DNA of 64,000 nucleotides, from positions 1 through 64,000 of the forward strand of contig NZ_JBMFWB010000007.1 of assembly GCF_049965695.1 (NCBI RefSeq), written 5' to 3'. A program made the translations under genes and the position numbers. The stretch's first letter is position 1. Every line of letters starts with the position of its first letter. This DNA is from Athalassotoga sp049965695. Its GTDB lineage: Bacteria > Thermotogota > Thermotogae > Mesoaciditogales > Mesoaciditogaceae. Shown piece by piece: positions 53,018 to 62,864 of this stretch. Under the pieces are notes generated by a model. That model was given only the letters and a program-made list of their open reading frames with translations, had not been told where the DNA came from and searched no databases.

Positions 53018-54985
53018 TCAATTTATCTTCCAGTGATCGTAAAGCGCTGGGGGAATCTTTTCCACAAAATCGTGCTTGTTGCCATTTATCTCAATTCTAT
53101 TACCATAATAAGGCGTCCTCGATCCGGACATCTGTCTGCATATGAAAAGATATTTCTTTGCCCTCGTTATGGCCACGTAGAAAACACGTTCCTCTTCATC
53201 TATTTTACCCTCAGTTATGGCAAAAGAAGAAGGAAAATCGCCGGGATTGACGGAGATGATAAAGACAACATCCCATTCAAGTCCTTTTGCCCTGTGAATC
53301 GTCGTAAGCGTAACGCTTTCTTCTTTGTCTCTCTCTTTTCTATCTATATCTATCTGTTCCGTTATCGCGAGATCAGTAAGGAAGTCATTTATATCGTTGT
53401 ATCTGCCGGCTATTTCGATGACTCTTTTTATGTCCATTTGCCTTTCGATTCTGTCTTCAAACGTAAATGCTATGTAATCGGAGTAAAAATTTTCGAAAAC
53501 ATGATTCAGCACATCGTTAGGTTTATCGTCCGGTGAAACTTTTTTGAATATCTCCTCTATTTTTTCATATTTATCACCGAAACGCGATATGTGTTTTACG
53601 AAATCGATGGGATCTTTTTTAAACTCTTCATCTGATACCACCTTTTCCACGCTTTTCTTTCCGATGCCGTAAAAAAGTTGAAAGATTCTCATCCATGACA
53701 ACGAATCTTTTGGATTGACAAGCACTCTCAAAAACGAAAGTGCATCTTTGACGTGCTTCGAATCTGTGAATTTAACACCGGATCGGACCGTAAAAGGTAT
53801 CTTCGATTTTGAAAGTTCCATTTGGAGATCCATCGATTGACTGTGATTTCTGTAAAGGACGGCGATCTGAAAGGGAGATATGCCGGCGTTCACCAATTCA
53901 TTTATCTTTTTGGAAACGAAAGCAGATTCTTCAAGAGAATCCCATGTGCTCACGACGACAGGCCTTTCAAAATTCGCCTTCACCGGCTTTAAGGTTTTTG
54001 AAAAGATGTTGTTGGGTATCATGGCGTTGACAAGATTGACTATTTCAGGCGTGCTTCTGTAATTGGTTTGGATTTTGTAGACTTTCACGTCTTTTTCTTT
54101 TGACATTTCGATTATATTTTCGTATCTGGCACCTCTGAAAGAATAAATACTCTGCGCGTCGTCTCCCACAACCATAAGGTTACCGTTAACGGAAGAGAGT
54201 TTTTTGATTATTTCGTATTGTATTTTGTTTGTGTCCTGAAATTCATCGACAAGTACCCATAGGTAATTCGATGCTTCTCTTTTTCTGACAGACTGTATAT
54301 CGAGAAGGTCATTGGCGTATACGAGTAAATCATCGTAGTCCAAAGATGACTGCTCGACCTTGAGTGCTTCATATTTGTCTTTTATCTTGTTTATTCTGTC
54401 CGCGAAGGCATAGAAATAGGTAAAATCCTCATCGATCGTTTTTTCGATCGATCTTTGAGTGTTCGCGGCCATCGAGATTATCTTCAAGACAACTGAAGGA
54501 GATGGAAACTTCTCGTTTCTTTCGACATATTCGTTTATGGCATGTTTGACGATCGTCAAACTGTCTTCTTCGTCTAAAATAGAAAAATTTGGATCAAGTT
54601 TAAGTTCCGTCGCATATTTTCTCAAAAGATGATTGCAAACGTGATGAAACGTGCCTGCCATCATACCGCTAAGAGGATCTTTGGACACCTGCTGTGCCCT
54701 GTGAATCATCTCATTTGCGGCAGCCTTCGTGAAGGTTACAAGCAAAACGCGTTTGGGATCAACTCCTTTTGATATCAAATAGGCTATCTTGTGGGTTATA
54801 ACCTTCGTTTTTCCAGAGCCGGGCCCCGCGATGACGATAGAAAACCCTCCTTCATCCAAGACGGCCACGCGTTGCTCGTCATCAAGACCCACGAGTGTTT
54901 CATTTGATTTTTCGATTCCATCGTAGTTTACATTGTAAATGGAGTCAAATTTTTTCAATTCTTTCGACAACTCTTTTCTTTCCAA
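53018..54985 (-). CDS. UvrD/PcrA-like superfamily 1 DNA helicase
   Basis: 655 residues. Walker A is AGPGSGKTKVI near residue 52, motif II DEFQDTN, QTNYRSTPE motif IV, and VTLTTIHRAKGLEWDVVF motif V. It should unwind DNA 3' to 5' in repair. The listed TTG start overlaps gltX by 41 bases; an internal TTG (about 30 bases later) may be used. It is shorter than UvrD because the C-terminal tail is missing. Confidence 0.88.
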   Translation of the reverse strand: MERKELSKELKKFDSIYNVNYDGIEKSNETLVGLDDEQRVAVLDEGGFSIVIAGPGSGKTKVITHKIAYLISKGVDPKRVLLVTFTKAAANEMIHRAQQVSKDPLSGMMAGTFHHVCNHLLRKYATELKLDPNFSILDEEDSLTIVKHAINEYVERNEKFPSPSVVLKIISMAANTQRSIEKTIDEDFTYFYAFADRINKIKDKYEALKVEQSSLDYDDLLVYANDLLDIQSVRKREASNYLWVLVDEFQDTNKIQYEIIKKLSSVNGNLMVVGDDAQSIYSFRGARYENIIEMSKEKDVKVYKIQTNYRSTPEIVNLVNAMIPNNIFSKTLKPVKANFERPVVVSTWDSLEESAFVSKKINELVNAGISPFQIAVLYRNHSQSMDLQMELSKSKIPFTVRSGVKFTDSKHVKDALSFLRVLVNPKDSLSWMRIFQLFYGIGKKSVEKVVSDEEFKKDPIDFVKHISRFGDKYEKIEEIFKKVSPDDKPNDVLNHVFENFYSDYIAFTFEDRIERQMDIKRVIEIAGRYNDINDFLTDLAITEQIDIDRKERDKEESVTLTTIHRAKGLEWDVVFIISVNPGDFPSSFAITEGKIDEEERVFYVAITRAKKYLFICRQMSGSRTPYYGNRIEINGNKHDFVEKIPPALYDHWKIN

Positions 54986-56327
54986 GTACGTAAATAGACT
55001 CGAACAACCCAGGGGTTACCTTTTGACCCAAAAGTGCGATCCTTAAAATTTGGAATAACTCCTTACGAGATAAATTATTCAGCGATATATCGCGAAGAAG
55101 TTTTTCCACATTTTCCGCAGACCAATCGTCAAGAGATTGGATTTTATCTTTGAAACTCAAAAGAAATTTTTCAACTTCCTCTCCTTTTAAAATCTCTTTT
55201 GACTCTTCGTCTGCCGGAATTTCTTCAAAAAAAGGCCTTGCAAATTCTCCAAGTACCTTCAGCGTGTTTACTTTTTGCCTGCATATGTCAAAAACTGCTT
55301 TTGAATAATCAAAATCATCAAACCATTTAAGTGCACTTGGATTTTGAAGGGAAGCCCATGCTTTGAAATTGTCTATCAACTCTTCGACGCTCATCTTTCT
55401 CATATGCTGACCGTTTATCCATTCTATCTTTTTGTAATCAAAGACGGCAGGTTTGTTTGACAACGAATACAGATCGAAACTTTCGATTTTTTCAAGCGGG
55501 TTGAAGACCTCTTCGTTAACGCTCCAGCCAAGCAGTGAAAGATAATTTATGAATGCCACGTTGATTATTCCATAAGACCTGAAATAATTCACCGATGTCG
55601 CTCCATGCCTTTTGCTCAGAGGTGTTCTGTCCGGTCCTAAAATAAGCGGTATATGCATGAATTCAGGTAATTCCCATCCCAGAGATTTGTACATCATGAT
55701 CTGCTTTGGCGTGTTGGTAAGATGATCCTCGCCTCTGACGACATAAGAGATTTTCATAAGGTGATCATCGACTACAACGGCAAAGTTGTAAGTCGGAAAG
55801 CCGTTTGATTTGACTATGACCATATCTTCAAAAGTAGAGTTGTCGAATTCCATATCACCCTTTGCTATATCGTGAAAATAAGTTTTTCCTGCCGGTATTT
55901 TGAAATTAACCGTTACGCTTCTTCCGTTTAATCTGTGATCATTTGCTTCATCATGTGAGTTGAACTTTTTAACGATTTCTTTGGCATTGCCTTCGTCATA
56001 AAGCGCATAATAGGCACTGCCGTTATCTATAAGTTCGCGAACGTAGATGTCATAAATGCCTTTCTCGATCCTTTCGGTTTGTCTGTAAGGGCCGTACGGA
56101 CCGCCTATATCCGGACCTTCATCCCAATCGAGTTTGCACCATTTCAAATCTTCAATTATGCTGTCTTCCGATTCTTTAGAGGACCTCTCCGTATCCGTAT
56201 CCTCTATTCTGAGTACGAATTTCCCCTTTGCCTTTCTTGCAAATAGCCAGCCGAAAAGTGCCGTTCTTGCACCGCCAACATGCAAAAAGCCCGTCGGACT
56301 CGGGGCAAACCTGACTCTTACTTCCAT
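54945..56327 (-). CDS. gltX: Glutamyl-tRNA synthetase
   Basis: 460 residues. The class I HIGH motif reads HVGG in PTGFLHVGGARTALF, the KMSKS equivalent is PLSKRHG, and EDTDTERS is a family block. It attaches Glu to tRNA-Glu, and possibly to tRNA-Gln if amidation is used. ATG at 56327 follows AAAGGTGAAAAG; an in-frame GTG at 56345 overlaps the stop of the previous gene. Confidence 0.93.
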   Translation of the reverse strand: MEVRVRFAPSPTGFLHVGGARTALFGWLFARKAKGKFVLRIEDTDTERSSKESEDSIIEDLKWCKLDWDEGPDIGGPYGPYRQTERIEKGIYDIYVRELIDNGSAYYALYDEGNAKEIVKKFNSHDEANDHRLNGRSVTVNFKIPAGKTYFHDIAKGDMEFDNSTFEDMVIVKSNGFPTYNFAVVVDDHLMKISYVVRGEDHLTNTPKQIMMYKSLGWELPEFMHIPLILGPDRTPLSKRHGATSVNYFRSYGIINVAFINYLSLLGWSVNEEVFNPLEKIESFDLYSLSNKPAVFDYKKIEWINGQHMRKMSVEELIDNFKAWASLQNPSALKWFDDFDYSKAVFDICRQKVNTLKVLGEFARPFFEEIPADEESKEILKGEEVEKFLLSFKDKIQSLDDWSAENVEKLLRDISLNNLSRKELFQILRIALLGQKVTPGLFESIYVLGKKRVVERIEKI

Positions 56328-56341
56328 CTTTTCACCTTTTT

Positions 56342-56830
56342 TCACCTTTTGTACTTTATGATCTGCCTTAAAAGCATTTTCCTCTTCGAGATATCTTCAT
56401 CTCTTTCAACACCTTTTGGAGGAAATCCGTCTATCACTCCCATAACGCCACGACCCTGATCCGTGATCCCGACAACAACCTGAAGAGGATTCGCGGTTGC
56501 AGCGTAAACGTTGCATACTTCTTGAAGAGATTTTATCGCGTTCATAACGCTTATCGGATAAATGCCACGCATGATGACGACAAAGATATGTCCTGCCCCT
56601 ATACGTTGCGCATTTTCTATGGCAATTCCTTCAAGTTCCTCATCGTTACCATCATGACGTATGAGACAAACACCGGAGGCTTCGTTGAATGCTATTCCAA
56701 ATTTTGAACTTGGAGAAACCGTCATCATAACTTCGTACAGATCTTCGATTGTCTTTATGAAATGCGTTTGTCCGACTATGATGTTGGACTCATCCGGGAT
56801 GGTAAGATTTACAACTTCAAAATTGACCAT
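56342..56830 (-). CDS. Adenosine-specific kinase family protein
   Basis: 162 residues of the PF04008 family. IIVGQTHFIKTIEDLYE, FGIAFNEASG, VCNVYAATANPLQVVV and DQGRGVMGVIDGFPPKGVE are conserved. Structures of this family were reported with adenosine bound, but the activity is thinly documented. It lies three bases after the prepilin peptidase and is followed at once by gltX. Confidence 0.85.
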   Translation of the reverse strand: MVNFEVVNLTIPDESNIIVGQTHFIKTIEDLYEVMMTVSPSSKFGIAFNEASGVCLIRHDGNDEELEGIAIENAQRIGAGHIFVVIMRGIYPISVMNAIKSLQEVCNVYAATANPLQVVVGITDQGRGVMGVIDGFPPKGVERDEDISKRKMLLRQIIKYKR

Positions 56831-56833
56831 ACT

Positions 56834-57562
56834 TTACCTCCATGGTATGAAAATCGCTATCGATACTCCCAGCGCAAGGAACGGTCCGAATGGAACACGC
56901 GTTTTTCTGTTTGCCTTTCGGGTTATCAACATCGGCAAAGCAAAAATTATCGCCGCTATCGATGCTATTAAAATAGCCCAAACAAGAGAAAACGGCACAA
57001 GATAAAGGGCTAAAGCCGCAATGTATTCAACATCTCCAAATCCCATTCCCTGTTTTGAAACGAAATGAATGATCAAAAAGATACCGAAACCGATACCTGC
57101 GCTTATCAAAGACAAAAGCACCTGACCGTTGGCAATTGCCCACAAAACCCCGCCAACTGCCGTCATTATAACCGCAAAATCGGGAATCATCATTGTTTGG
57201 AGATCTATGGCAGTTACAATTATACCACCAGAGAAAAGAATCCACAAAGCAAGCATGTTCCAGATGTTTGATGTGAGAAAAACTGCCAGCAGGAACAAAG
57301 CAGCGGTACTTCCTTCAATCACAGGATATATCGGGGAAATTTTGGATCCACAATATCTGCATTTTCCACCGAGTATTAGATAACTCAAAATTGGAATGTT
57401 GTCTTTCCACGCCAATTGGTGATTACACACGGGACAAAAAGACCTTTTAGGATTGACCAAAGAAATTCCCTTTGGAACTCTGTAAATCAAAACGTTGTAA
57501 AAACTTCCGAGCACAAGTCCAAAGATGATGCCTATGGCACTGAATATCAGTGTATTCCACAC
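56834..57562 (-). CDS. pilD: Prepilin peptidase
   Basis: 242 residues with about seven membrane segments. It cuts the leader from type IV pilin-like proteins and methylates the new end. FCPVCNHQ and CRYCGSK form the zinc-binding pairs; catalytic Asp residues are in TAIDLQTMMIPD and GFGDVEYI. The GTG start overlaps the end of the TPR gene. No pilin or secretion ATPase gene is in the window. Confidence 0.93.
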   Translation of the reverse strand: MWNTLIFSAIGIIFGLVLGSFYNVLIYRVPKGISLVNPKRSFCPVCNHQLAWKDNIPILSYLILGGKCRYCGSKISPIYPVIEGSTAALFLLAVFLTSNIWNMLALWILFSGGIIVTAIDLQTMMIPDFAVIMTAVGGVLWAIANGQVLLSLISAGIGFGIFLIIHFVSKQGMGFGDVEYIAALALYLVPFSLVWAILIASIAAIIFALPMLITRKANRKTRVPFGPFLALGVSIAIFIPWR

Positions 57563-58623
57563 AGATTAAGTTCCTCTGGGCTCAGATTCGTCTCAAAAAG
57601 TTCTTTTTTGCCATAAAAATACCAGTCTTTTTGATTTTTAAATTCGTTCAATATCCTTTTGGCTTCATCGTAACGTCCGGTCTTTGCGTAAGGAACAACC
57701 AGAAGTATTTTGAAATGCGAGTCTATTGGATATTTTTGAACATGTTCTTCAACAACCTTTATGACTTCATCGTATCTTTCATTTTTAAAGAGTACTTTTG
57801 CCCATGATTCTATGTCTCCGGGGTAATAAGGCATCATCTTCAATATCTGATCTTCGTAATCTTTTGCCACGTCATATTCTCCGAGTTGATTGTAAAGATC
57901 CATCAATTCGTATCGTGCAAGAATTGTTTTCTTATCCTCACTCACAAATCTTTTCAATATGTCAATGGCACTTCCTATTTTTCCCATTTTTCTGTAAGCA
58001 TCCGCTATCATGAAGTACGCAAATTTATCGTAAGGAGTGTATTCAAGTTCTTTTTCCCATTCTTCAATTGCCATTTCGTAATCTTCAAGGTTGTAATAAG
58101 CCTGACCCAGTTCTGAATAAGCCTCGGCAAGAGTCGGATCTATCTCTATGGCGGTTTTAAGAAGGGCGATGCCTTCTTCCTGATCACCTTTCTCTATCAA
58201 AAATGTTCCTTTGAGTTCATAAGCCTTCGCGTACATGGGCCAGGTTTCAATAACGAAATCCATCAATTTTATGGCTTCGTCAAGTTCTTCCGATTCCGAT
58301 TCATCCTGGGCCAATTCGTATAAACCGTCCGGGACGGCATTTTTAAGTTCGAAAAGGTTAAGATTTAATTCTTTGAAATAACTTTTCATCTCTTGAGTGG
58401 AGATTGGAAGAAAAAGCGACCCGGAAATTTTGCCTGTTTTCTTCTCAATACTCTGTAACTTATGAATTCTCTCGATGTGCTCTTTGTGAACGCTTACATC
58501 TGCGGCAAATGTTTCCCATGTACCTTCGTAAAGCAGATCCCTTAGTAAAAAGAAAAACGGATCGTAAAAATCGATCCCGTATTCGTGGTTTTCTATCTCT
58601 AAGATCAAAAGATTGTCCTTCAT
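57547..58623 (-). CDS. TPR-repeat protein
   Basis: 358 residues. The first 100 residues are not recognised. Residues about 105-330 contain five to six TPR units, for example AIKLMDFVIETWPMYAKAYE and AIEIDPTLAEAYSELGQAYY. TPR proteins hold partners together. It is the first gene of a long minus-strand operon running to upp. ATG at 58623 is preferred over GTG at 58632, which lies too close to the GGAGG site. Confidence 0.8.
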   Translation of the reverse strand: MKDNLLILEIENHEYGIDFYDPFFFLLRDLLYEGTWETFAADVSVHKEHIERIHKLQSIEKKTGKISGSLFLPISTQEMKSYFKELNLNLFELKNAVPDGLYELAQDESESEELDEAIKLMDFVIETWPMYAKAYELKGTFLIEKGDQEEGIALLKTAIEIDPTLAEAYSELGQAYYNLEDYEMAIEEWEKELEYTPYDKFAYFMIADAYRKMGKIGSAIDILKRFVSEDKKTILARYELMDLYNQLGEYDVAKDYEDQILKMMPYYPGDIESWAKVLFKNERYDEVIKVVEEHVQKYPIDSHFKILLVVPYAKTGRYDEAKRILNEFKNQKDWYFYGKKELFETNLSPEELNLCGIH

Positions 58624-58680
58624 ACAGATCACGCCTCCTCCATTTCCAAAAATTTAAGCCTTCATTACTTATTCATGCTT

Positions 58681-58709
58681 ATTATACACTGAGTTTTACC
58701 TTCCGTCAA
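58681..58709 (-). promoter_or_regulatory. Promoter of the TPR-pilD-gltX-upp operon
   Basis: On the minus strand TTGACG (58709-58704), a 17-base spacer and TATAAT (58686-58681): a near-consensus promoter about 50 bases before the TPR gene. Confidence 0.8.
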
Positions 58710-58746
58710 CATTGTAAATAGACTTGCATTGTCTGTTGAATTTTTG

Positions 58747-58952
58747 CTCTCCGCCGCCGTCCGTCATTCCAGTCGAAGAACTGGAATCGCCTTTTGTCTT
58801 TGGCTGCTTACTCGTTACCGATTACGCGTTACTGTTTTTTCTACGTGCCACCCGCTACGAGCCACGTGCTTGTTTTTACTGCTCACTGATCACGCGTCAC
58901 CCGTCACTGTTTTGTTTTTGCCATATGCCATTTGCTATATGCTGCTTTTTTA
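58747..58952 (-). repeat. Mosaic extragenic repeat, copy 3 (longest)
   Basis: This intergenic block is made of words shared with the other copies in inverse direction: ctctccgcc at its left end, a perfect 8-base hairpin (ATTCCAGT at 58766-58773 with ACTGGAAT at 58780-58787), gtaacg/gtgacgcg words, and at 58902-58928 a 27-base identity with 413-439. Apparent frames here are artefacts of the repeat. Confidence 0.75.
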
Positions 58953-58979
58953 ATCCCTTTTCCCTGTTTTCTTGTTGTA

Positions 58980-58988
58980 TGATATACT
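58980..58988 (+). promoter_or_regulatory. Extended -10 promoter of tsaB
   Basis: TGATATACT, the same sequence as before the structured element at 12765-12773. Transcription would start near 58995, just before AAGGAG. Confidence 0.55.
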
Positions 58989-59014
58989 AAGATATGAAAA
59001 AGGAGTTGATCTTT

Positions 59015-59629
59015 TTGAATGTCATGGCATTCGATACATCGGGAAGATGGCTAACGATTGCGCTTGGATTGAATGATGATGTCGTATTTCTTCAATCTCT
59101 TTCAAAATCAAGGCAATCAGATACACTTGTCAAAGATTTGGACAATTTGTTAGGATCAAATGGCATATCTATTTCCGATATAAATTTGATTGGTTGCGTT
59201 ATAGGGCCGGGTAATTTTACCGGCTTAAGAAGTGGGATTGCGGTTGCAAAGGCAATATCTTTTTCCCTTTCAATTCCCATAGTAGGTTTAAAATATTTTG
59301 AATGTTTCGAGTCGAATGATCCGGTAACGCTGATCAGAAAGGCACGAAAAGATTGGTGGTACGTGTCAAGATTCGATGGGGACAGTTGGTCTTCGGAAAT
59401 GGTTCCTACCGAAGCGCTTTATCAATTAAGCGGGAAGATCGTGTCCGAAGAAGAAATAGATGGTATTTCTTCGTATATAACCGATGCCCCTTTAATTTCG
59501 GGATATTCACTTGTTCAAAGCACCATAAAGTCATTTGACAGATCGGAGAAAATTTACGATCATGTAAGTGTTAAACCATTTTACCTTCAAAAACCCATTG
59601 CCCAGCAAATTGTAGAGGAGAAGAAATGA
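59015..59629 (+). CDS. tsaB: tRNA threonylcarbamoyladenosine biosynthesis protein TsaB
   Basis: 204 residues of the ASKHA fold. TsaB binds TsaD and helps make t6A37 in tRNAs that read ANN codons. MAFDTSGRWLTIALG and IGPGNFTGLRSGIAVAKAIS are diagnostic. TTG at 59015 is nine bases after AGGAG; the ATG at 58994 lies at the predicted transcription start. Its stop overlaps the HEAT protein start. Confidence 0.88.
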   Translation: MNVMAFDTSGRWLTIALGLNDDVVFLQSLSKSRQSDTLVKDLDNLLGSNGISISDINLIGCVIGPGNFTGLRSGIAVAKAISFSLSIPIVGLKYFECFESNDPVTLIRKARKDWWYVSRFDGDSWSSEMVPTEALYQLSGKIVSEEEIDGISSYITDAPLISGYSLVQSTIKSFDRSEKIYDHVSVKPFYLQKPIAQQIVEEKK

Positions 59630-60918
59630 AATACGATGCTAAAAAGGTTTTGAGAAATTTAAAAGAAAAAATGATAGAAGAACAGATAAAAACCATATCG
59701 GCCGATCTTGATTCTTCCAACAGTTTAACCGTTGCCGTTGCTTTAAGTGAATTGAAAAGGTTAAAAGACAGGTGGCACGTTCAGGAAGCAATAAAAGCAC
59801 TTTCATCGACCGGAGATGCAGCCGTTATATCTGCGATAAAATATCTGTCTTCTATAGAATATCCACTTTCTTTTAAAGAAATAGATCATCTGGTGAAAAA
59901 AAGCGAGAGGATAAGAAAAGAAGTTGTAACTCTTTCACAGTACATGACACCCGAAGACGGATGCAAGTTGCTCTCTTTGCTGCTTGAAGATCGATCTTCT
60001 GCAGTCAAAATTCAATCTTTGAAGCAACTCGAAAAGGTTCAATGTGATGAAAGTGTTCAAAAAGCAAAGAAATTTCTTGAAGATGAAGATCCGAAAGTGA
60101 AAGTTGAATCTATAAAAGTGCTGCTGAATTTGGGCGAAAATGTTGATGAAAAGATCGTTACCGAAATAATTGAGAATACAAAATTGCCTTTTGAAATCAG
60201 AACGGCGGCTTTAAAGATTTTTGTCATGCATTTCAAAGACCCTTTGCCACTTCTCAAAAAAATGGCTGAATCGACTTATTCAAAGATGAATTCAGTTGCA
60301 ATTTCTCTGATGGGAAAATTTCCTTGCGATGAAGTTTGGAAAAGTTTGGAAACGGTCATTTTAAATGATTCTCTTCCGTCTGAAACAATTCAATCGGCGC
60401 TTAAAAGCGCTTCCAACACGTGCAGGGAACGTAAAGAACTTGAAGAAATGGCCATTAAATATGTGAATTATCCTTCTAAATCGTTGAAAATAACGGCTTT
60501 AAGGGTACTTATGGGTGTCGAAAGCCAAAATGTGGAAGGCATAATAGAAGAATTCCTTGAAGGAAAAGACAGAAATTTGAAGTTGTCGGTCGTGCCTTTC
60601 GTCGAAGAATATCCATCAAAAAATAACGTAGAAGTACTTCTCGAATCTCTTGAAGATGATGATGAAGAGATGATGGAAAAATCTCTTAAGGTGCTTGGAA
60701 GATTGAAGACAAAAGATGAAAGAATAAGAAATGGCCTTTTCGATCACACGGTTGGCGTCAGAATTCAATCTTTGAAGGCACTTGTTTCATCCGGCGATAT
60801 CGGTTTGGAAGAGTTAATGGAATTTGTGAGATCTGTCTCTGAACCATTTGAGATTAAAATTGAAGCGTTGAATGGAATAGCAAAAATTGCACCCCAAAGA
60901 TTGGAGGAGTTATTATGA
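59626..60918 (+). CDS. HEAT-repeat protein
   Basis: 430 residues, almost all helical, built of HEAT-like repeats (for example SAVKIQSLKQLEKVQCDESV and VGVRIQSLKALVSSGDIGLE). No catalytic motif is visible. Such proteins act as scaffolds. It overlaps both tsaB and mrp by four bases, so all three are made together, but the partner is not evident. Confidence 0.75.
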   Translation: MKYDAKKVLRNLKEKMIEEQIKTISADLDSSNSLTVAVALSELKRLKDRWHVQEAIKALSSTGDAAVISAIKYLSSIEYPLSFKEIDHLVKKSERIRKEVVTLSQYMTPEDGCKLLSLLLEDRSSAVKIQSLKQLEKVQCDESVQKAKKFLEDEDPKVKVESIKVLLNLGENVDEKIVTEIIENTKLPFEIRTAALKIFVMHFKDPLPLLKKMAESTYSKMNSVAISLMGKFPCDEVWKSLETVILNDSLPSETIQSALKSASNTCRERKELEEMAIKYVNYPSKSLKITALRVLMGVESQNVEGIIEEFLEGKDRNLKLSVVPFVEEYPSKNNVEVLLESLEDDDEEMMEKSLKVLGRLKTKDERIRNGLFDHTVGVRIQSLKALVSSGDIGLEELMEFVRSVSEPFEIKIEALNGIAKIAPQRLEELL

Positions 60919-61655
60919 AAACGTTGATGGTAACAAGCGGAAAGGGTGGCGTTGGCAAGTCAACGATCGCTGTCAACATCGCCGTTGAAATGGCTCTCAG
61001 CGGTTACAACGTTGGTCTTATAGATGTTGACATTCATGGTCCGACCGATCACATAATACTTGGAGTGGAACCGGAAATCATGACTGACGGAACACATTTC
61101 ATTCCGATGGAAATAGGCGGTCTTAAATTCATGACCATCGCGTCGGGAGTTGGAGAAGACAAAGCAGTCATATGGCGCGGACCTCTAAAAGCGAAGTTGA
61201 TAGATCAATTCATAAAAGATACAGAATGGGGAGATCTTGATTACATGGTGATGGATTTTCCACCCGGCAGTGGAGATGAACCACTTGAAGTTTTGAGCGT
61301 TTACAACAACAAAATAGACGGAGCCATAGTTGTCACGACCCCGCAAAAAGTGGCCTTGGGCGATGTGGAAAAAGTTATAAATTTTCTAAAAAAGATGAAT
61401 GTGCCTATAATGGGCATCTGGGAAAATATGTCTTACTACGTTTGCAAGTATTGTGGCAAAAAACATTTTCTCTTCGGTCACGGTACCGATGATCTTGCTC
61501 AGAAAACGGGTGTGGATATAACGGCAAGAATTCCTTTGATCGAAGAAATAGGTCAGGATACGGGAATTTCAAAGTTGTTTCTGACAAGAAGTGAAGGAGA
61601 GTTAAGGATAGAATTTGGTAAATACGTCGATGAGGTTATGAAAAAATTGGGATAG
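60915..61655 (+). CDS. mrp: Mrp/ApbC iron-sulfur carrier ATPase
   Basis: 246 residues. Deviant Walker A GKGGVGKST at residues 9-17, DVDIHGPT, DFPPGSGDEPL and the CKYCG cysteine pair that bridges a shared Fe-S cluster in the dimer. It passes iron-sulfur clusters to other proteins. The N-terminal MIP18-like domain of longer Mrp proteins is absent. Confidence 0.92.
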   Translation: MKTLMVTSGKGGVGKSTIAVNIAVEMALSGYNVGLIDVDIHGPTDHIILGVEPEIMTDGTHFIPMEIGGLKFMTIASGVGEDKAVIWRGPLKAKLIDQFIKDTEWGDLDYMVMDFPPGSGDEPLEVLSVYNNKIDGAIVVTTPQKVALGDVEKVINFLKKMNVPIMGIWENMSYYVCKYCGKKHFLFGHGTDDLAQKTGVDITARIPLIEEIGQDTGISKLFLTRSEGELRIEFGKYVDEVMKKLG

Positions 61656-61673
61656 AGAAAGGAAGAGATTCCT

Positions 61674-62861
61674 ATGCTTGTAAAGCCTTTCGGTGGGTTG
61701 GAAGCGAAGAGTACAGAAGTAGAAAGGATGAACTGTCCTCCTTACGATGTGGTTAATCTGGAAGAGGCAAAAAAATTTTCGGCGGATACTCATTCTTTCA
61801 TGCGCATAGTAAGACCAGATTCAATAGCAAAAGGTGGCGAAGACATTTACGAAATTGCGGCCAAAGAACTCAACAGGTTCATCGATGAAAAATTATTTAT
61901 CAAAAACGAAAAGCCATCTTTTTACATCTACTCGCAGAAAATGCTTTCTCATGTTCAGACAGGGCTCGTTGCATGTGTACCTGCAAGCGCATACCCCGAA
62001 CACATAAAAAGACATGAATTGACACGGAAAGAAAAAGAAGATGAAAGGATGAAACACATTTTAGCAACCCGCGCTCATACCGAACATGTCTTCTTGATGT
62101 ACAGATCGCAAAAAGAGATAAAGAAATTGATGAGGATCGATCTTGGGAAACATCTTTACAATTTCAAAACAGAAAACCCGGATACAACCCATAACATTTA
62201 TCGAATTGAAGACGACGCTCTCATCCAGGATATAACCCATGCGTTCCAAAATGTTGATACTTTTTACATAGCCGACGGCCATCACAGGGCATCTGCATCC
62301 GTCAGAGTGGCAGCCGAGATGGGTGGCACCGGAGAGTGGAATTACTTCATGGCGACGATCTTTCCGCACGATGAACTTCAAATTCTGGGATACCATCGGA
62401 TCGTCAAAAGCATCGACGGCAGTGAATCCAATTTTTTAAGAAAGATAAAAGATGCGGGTTTTGATATCAAAAAGACGTACAACAAACCTCCTGAACTTTC
62501 CAAACACACGATCGGAATGTACATGGAAGGTGAATGGTACAGCCTAAAAGCGATGGATGTCGACGATTCAGATCTGATAAATGCACTTGATGTTTCAATA
62601 CTTCAAGAAAGGATTTTAAACAACATTCTTGGCATAAAAGATCCAAGGACAGATCCCAAACTTGATTTCGTTGGAGGAGTTAATGGTTTTGAAGATTTGA
62701 AAAAAGCCGTCGACGCGAAAGCATACAAAGTCGCTTTTTACATGTATCCGACAGAAGTTGAAAGCGTTATGGAAGTTGCGGATAAAAATATGATAATGCC
62801 TCCAAAGTCAACATGGTTTGAACCGAAATTAAGAAGCGGTTTTCTCGTTCATACCTTTTAA
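61674..62861 (+). CDS. DUF1015 family protein
   Basis: 395 residues. VKPFGGLEAKS, NCPPYDVVNLEEA, RHELTRKEKEDER and FYIADGHHRASAS match DUF1015 (PF06245). The DGHHRxxA block resembles the ParB/sulfiredoxin-type nucleotide site, also used by serine kinases of the SerK group, so a kinase activity is conceivable but unproven. It ends three bases before the LexA-like gene. Confidence 0.8.
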   Translation: MLVKPFGGLEAKSTEVERMNCPPYDVVNLEEAKKFSADTHSFMRIVRPDSIAKGGEDIYEIAAKELNRFIDEKLFIKNEKPSFYIYSQKMLSHVQTGLVACVPASAYPEHIKRHELTRKEKEDERMKHILATRAHTEHVFLMYRSQKEIKKLMRIDLGKHLYNFKTENPDTTHNIYRIEDDALIQDITHAFQNVDTFYIADGHHRASASVRVAAEMGGTGEWNYFMATIFPHDELQILGYHRIVKSIDGSESNFLRKIKDAGFDIKKTYNKPPELSKHTIGMYMEGEWYSLKAMDVDDSDLINALDVSILQERILNNILGIKDPRTDPKLDFVGGVNGFEDLKKAVDAKAYKVAFYMYPTEVESVMEVADKNMIMPPKSTWFEPKLRSGFLVHTF

Positions 62862-62864
62862 GAG

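Noticed and set aside
58724..58990. Two overlapping plus-strand frames of 74-88 codons
   Set aside because: They lie wholly in the mosaic repeat, look like no protein and have no start signals.
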